Shown one piece after another: positions 22,391 through 23,236 of a stretch of 23,236 nucleotides of DNA. Source of the stretch: CADDZO01 sp035294145 (GTDB lineage Bacteria; Chloroflexota; Dormibacteria; Dormibacterales; Dormibacteraceae). Below the pieces are notes generated by a model, which saw nothing but the letters and a program-made list of their open reading frames with translations, made no database searches and had not been told where the DNA came from. Positions within the stretch are counted from its first letter, which is position 1; every line of letters begins with the position of its first letter. Location: positions 1 to 23,236 of the forward strand of contig DATGLL010000024.1 in the NCBI GenBank assembly GCA_035294145.1, read 5' to 3'. The translations under genes were made by a program, and so were the position numbers.

Positions 22391-22996
22391 CTGGGCACTT
22401 CGAGCGCGGTCGGGGCTGGCAGGTGAGCCTCCGGATCAGCCAGGGACCATCATCGGTAGGTCGTCGACCAGGGGGGGAGCATCTCCAACCCCTCCTGGAC
22501 GGCTTGGCTGGTGCCAGGCGCCCAGTCTCAGGCCCCAGGTCACCTCCGACACCGTCCTGGCCGCTGGCGACGATGGCGTCGGACGCGGTCGCCGCCTCCG
22601 CCAACCGCGGTTGGCCGTGACCTCCTGGTCGGGAACGCTGGCCTCCACCGCCAAGCTGTTGCTGAGTTCGGGAACAGGGCGGCCGAGAAGATCGGCCACA
22701 CGCTGGTGGGGCCTTGCCATCCCGGGCACGATGCGCGTGCCCGTCTGCCTACCGGGCAGGATGCCCGGAGCTGTCACCGCCGGGACCACCATCTCGTCTC
22801 ACGGGTGCGGGATGCTCCTCGGCCGAGGTGATGACGACGAGAGCCTTCGCGGCCGGAGCGATCGGAAGCCGCTGGCGCCGCGTCCGGTCGCGGCCGTCAT
22901 GGGGCGCGGCGAGCCACCGCCGGCGATGCTCTCCGAGCTGAGGGCGCACCGACGGGCGCAGACAGGATGCAGAATGGAGGGTTGACGACAGCTGAC
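22391..22996 (-). other. Stretch without intact gene; possible decayed coding DNA
   Basis: No complete gene is supported. Adjacent minus-strand frames give protein-like pieces that shift frame: one around 22860-22810 (ALVVITSAEEHPAP), one at about 22792-22600 (VVPAVTAPGILPGRQTG and MARPHQRVADLLGRPVPEL), and one at about 22604-22540 (AEAATASDAIVASGQDG). They read like fragments of one degraded gene, but I do not recognise the family. The long plus-strand frame over this region is its antisense shadow. Confidence 0.3.
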
Positions 22997-23236
22997 GTGT
23001 CCACACACTCACCATTCACTTCCGTCAACTCGAAGCAGTGGGCGCCCGAGCAAGGCATCCCTCCCGTGACCGCCTCCCGCTGGTTCTCGTCGGGCACGCT
23101 TCCCGTCCCGGCCCGGCGAGTCGGTCACCTGATCCTGGGGGACGCTCCGGCGCCCCCCGGCCGGCGTGCCGCCGCCCATCGGGCGGCCCGGGCGATGGCC
23201 GCGCTCCAGCACGATGGCCCGCAGGGGTGCCCCACA
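22997..23236 (+). CDS. IS607-type resolvase (TnpA) N-terminus, partial or decayed
   Basis: From GTG 22997 an open frame of 80 codons runs to the window end. It contains SVNSKQWAPEQGIPPVTASR followed by WFSSGTLPVPARRVGHLIL. This is the MerR-like helix-turn-helix of IS607 serine recombinases (usual pattern WA..xGVHPxTAYRWF..G.LPVPARRVG.LI). The remaining residues (GRRAAAHRAARAMAAL) do not show the expected YARVSS catalytic-serine motif at the usual distance, so the gene may be frameshifted, or the catalytic part may lie beyond the edge. No strong ribosome site is visible. IS607 elements usually pair this gene with tnpB. Confidence 0.65.
   Translation, partial: MSTHSPFTSVNSKQWAPEQGIPPVTASRWFSSGTLPVPARRVGHLILGDAPAPPGRRAAAHRAARAMAALQHDGPQGCPT

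Noticed and set aside
21196..22398. Minus-strand open frame of 400 codons over the permease
   Set aside because: Antisense to a clear APC permease; composition is hydrophilic and repetitive.
22032..22985. Plus-strand open frame of 317 codons spanning the permease end and beyond
   Set aside because: It starts inside the permease in another frame, has no ribosome site and no motif, and appears to be antisense to decayed coding DNA.
1..23236. CRISPR array, tRNA, rRNA or replication origin
   Set aside because: No regularly spaced repeats, no tRNA-like cloverleaf or 16S/23S signature, and no DnaA-box cluster were seen.

Overview
The window is GC-rich bacterial DNA with dense, overlapping genes, strong GGAGG ribosome sites, GTG and TTG starts, a substrate-binding lipoprotein and no outer-membrane genes. 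This suits a high-GC, probably single-membrane soil or thermophilic lineage such as Actinomycetota or a neighbouring phylum. No ribosomal or tRNA gene is present to settle it.

Layout. (1) 1-373: frameshifted remnant of a DDE transposase. (2) 378-9598, minus strand: an eight-gene copper-handling operon. In transcription order it encodes a secreted anchored protein with an N-terminal HEH, a CopC-CopD-YtkA-like fusion, a duplicated DUF4399-like protein, a CPBP intramembrane protease, an unknown membrane-anchored protein, a DUF5134-like membrane protein, a Sco-TlpA double-thioredoxin fusion, and a CopA-type Cu(I) P-type ATPase. Most junctions overlap by 1 to about 30 bases. Upstream lie a palindromic promoter/operator candidate (9871-9890) and a leader of about 265 nt whose distal part is perfectly complementary over 12 nt to the first gene's ribosome-binding site. 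(3) 10165-10440: remnant of a second transposase, IS630-like. (4) 10803-17645: a catabolic block under a GntR/HutC-type regulator. One arm (plus) carries a branched-chain-type substrate-binding lipoprotein, a DapA-family lyase and an acyl-CoA dehydrogenase-like protein. The convergent arm (minus) carries an isopropylmalate/isocitrate dehydrogenase-family enzyme and a second acyl-CoA dehydrogenase-like protein. The same operator-promoter module occurs before the first gene of each arm, and one copy overlaps the start of the regulator gene. (5) about 17800-18340: degenerate TnpB of the IS605/IS607 type. (6) 18759-22284, plus: a copper/TPQ amine oxidase followed four bases later by an APC-family permease, a plausible amine uptake and oxidation pair. 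(7) 22285-22996: no intact gene, possibly decayed minus-strand coding DNA. (8) 22997 to the window end: the N-terminal DNA-binding part of an IS607-type resolvase, cut by the window edge.

How it fits together (inference). The copper operon exports excess cytosolic copper (CopA), binds and moves copper outside the membrane (CopC/CopD, HEH and Cys/Met/His-rich proteins) and delivers it in reduced form to copper enzymes (Sco-TlpA). The amine oxidase 10 kb away is itself a copper enzyme of unknown location in the cell. The catabolic block looks like a transferable pathway for an acid or CoA-linked substrate that cannot be named from sequence alone. Transposase scars bound the modules, which suggests an accessory region assembled by transfer.
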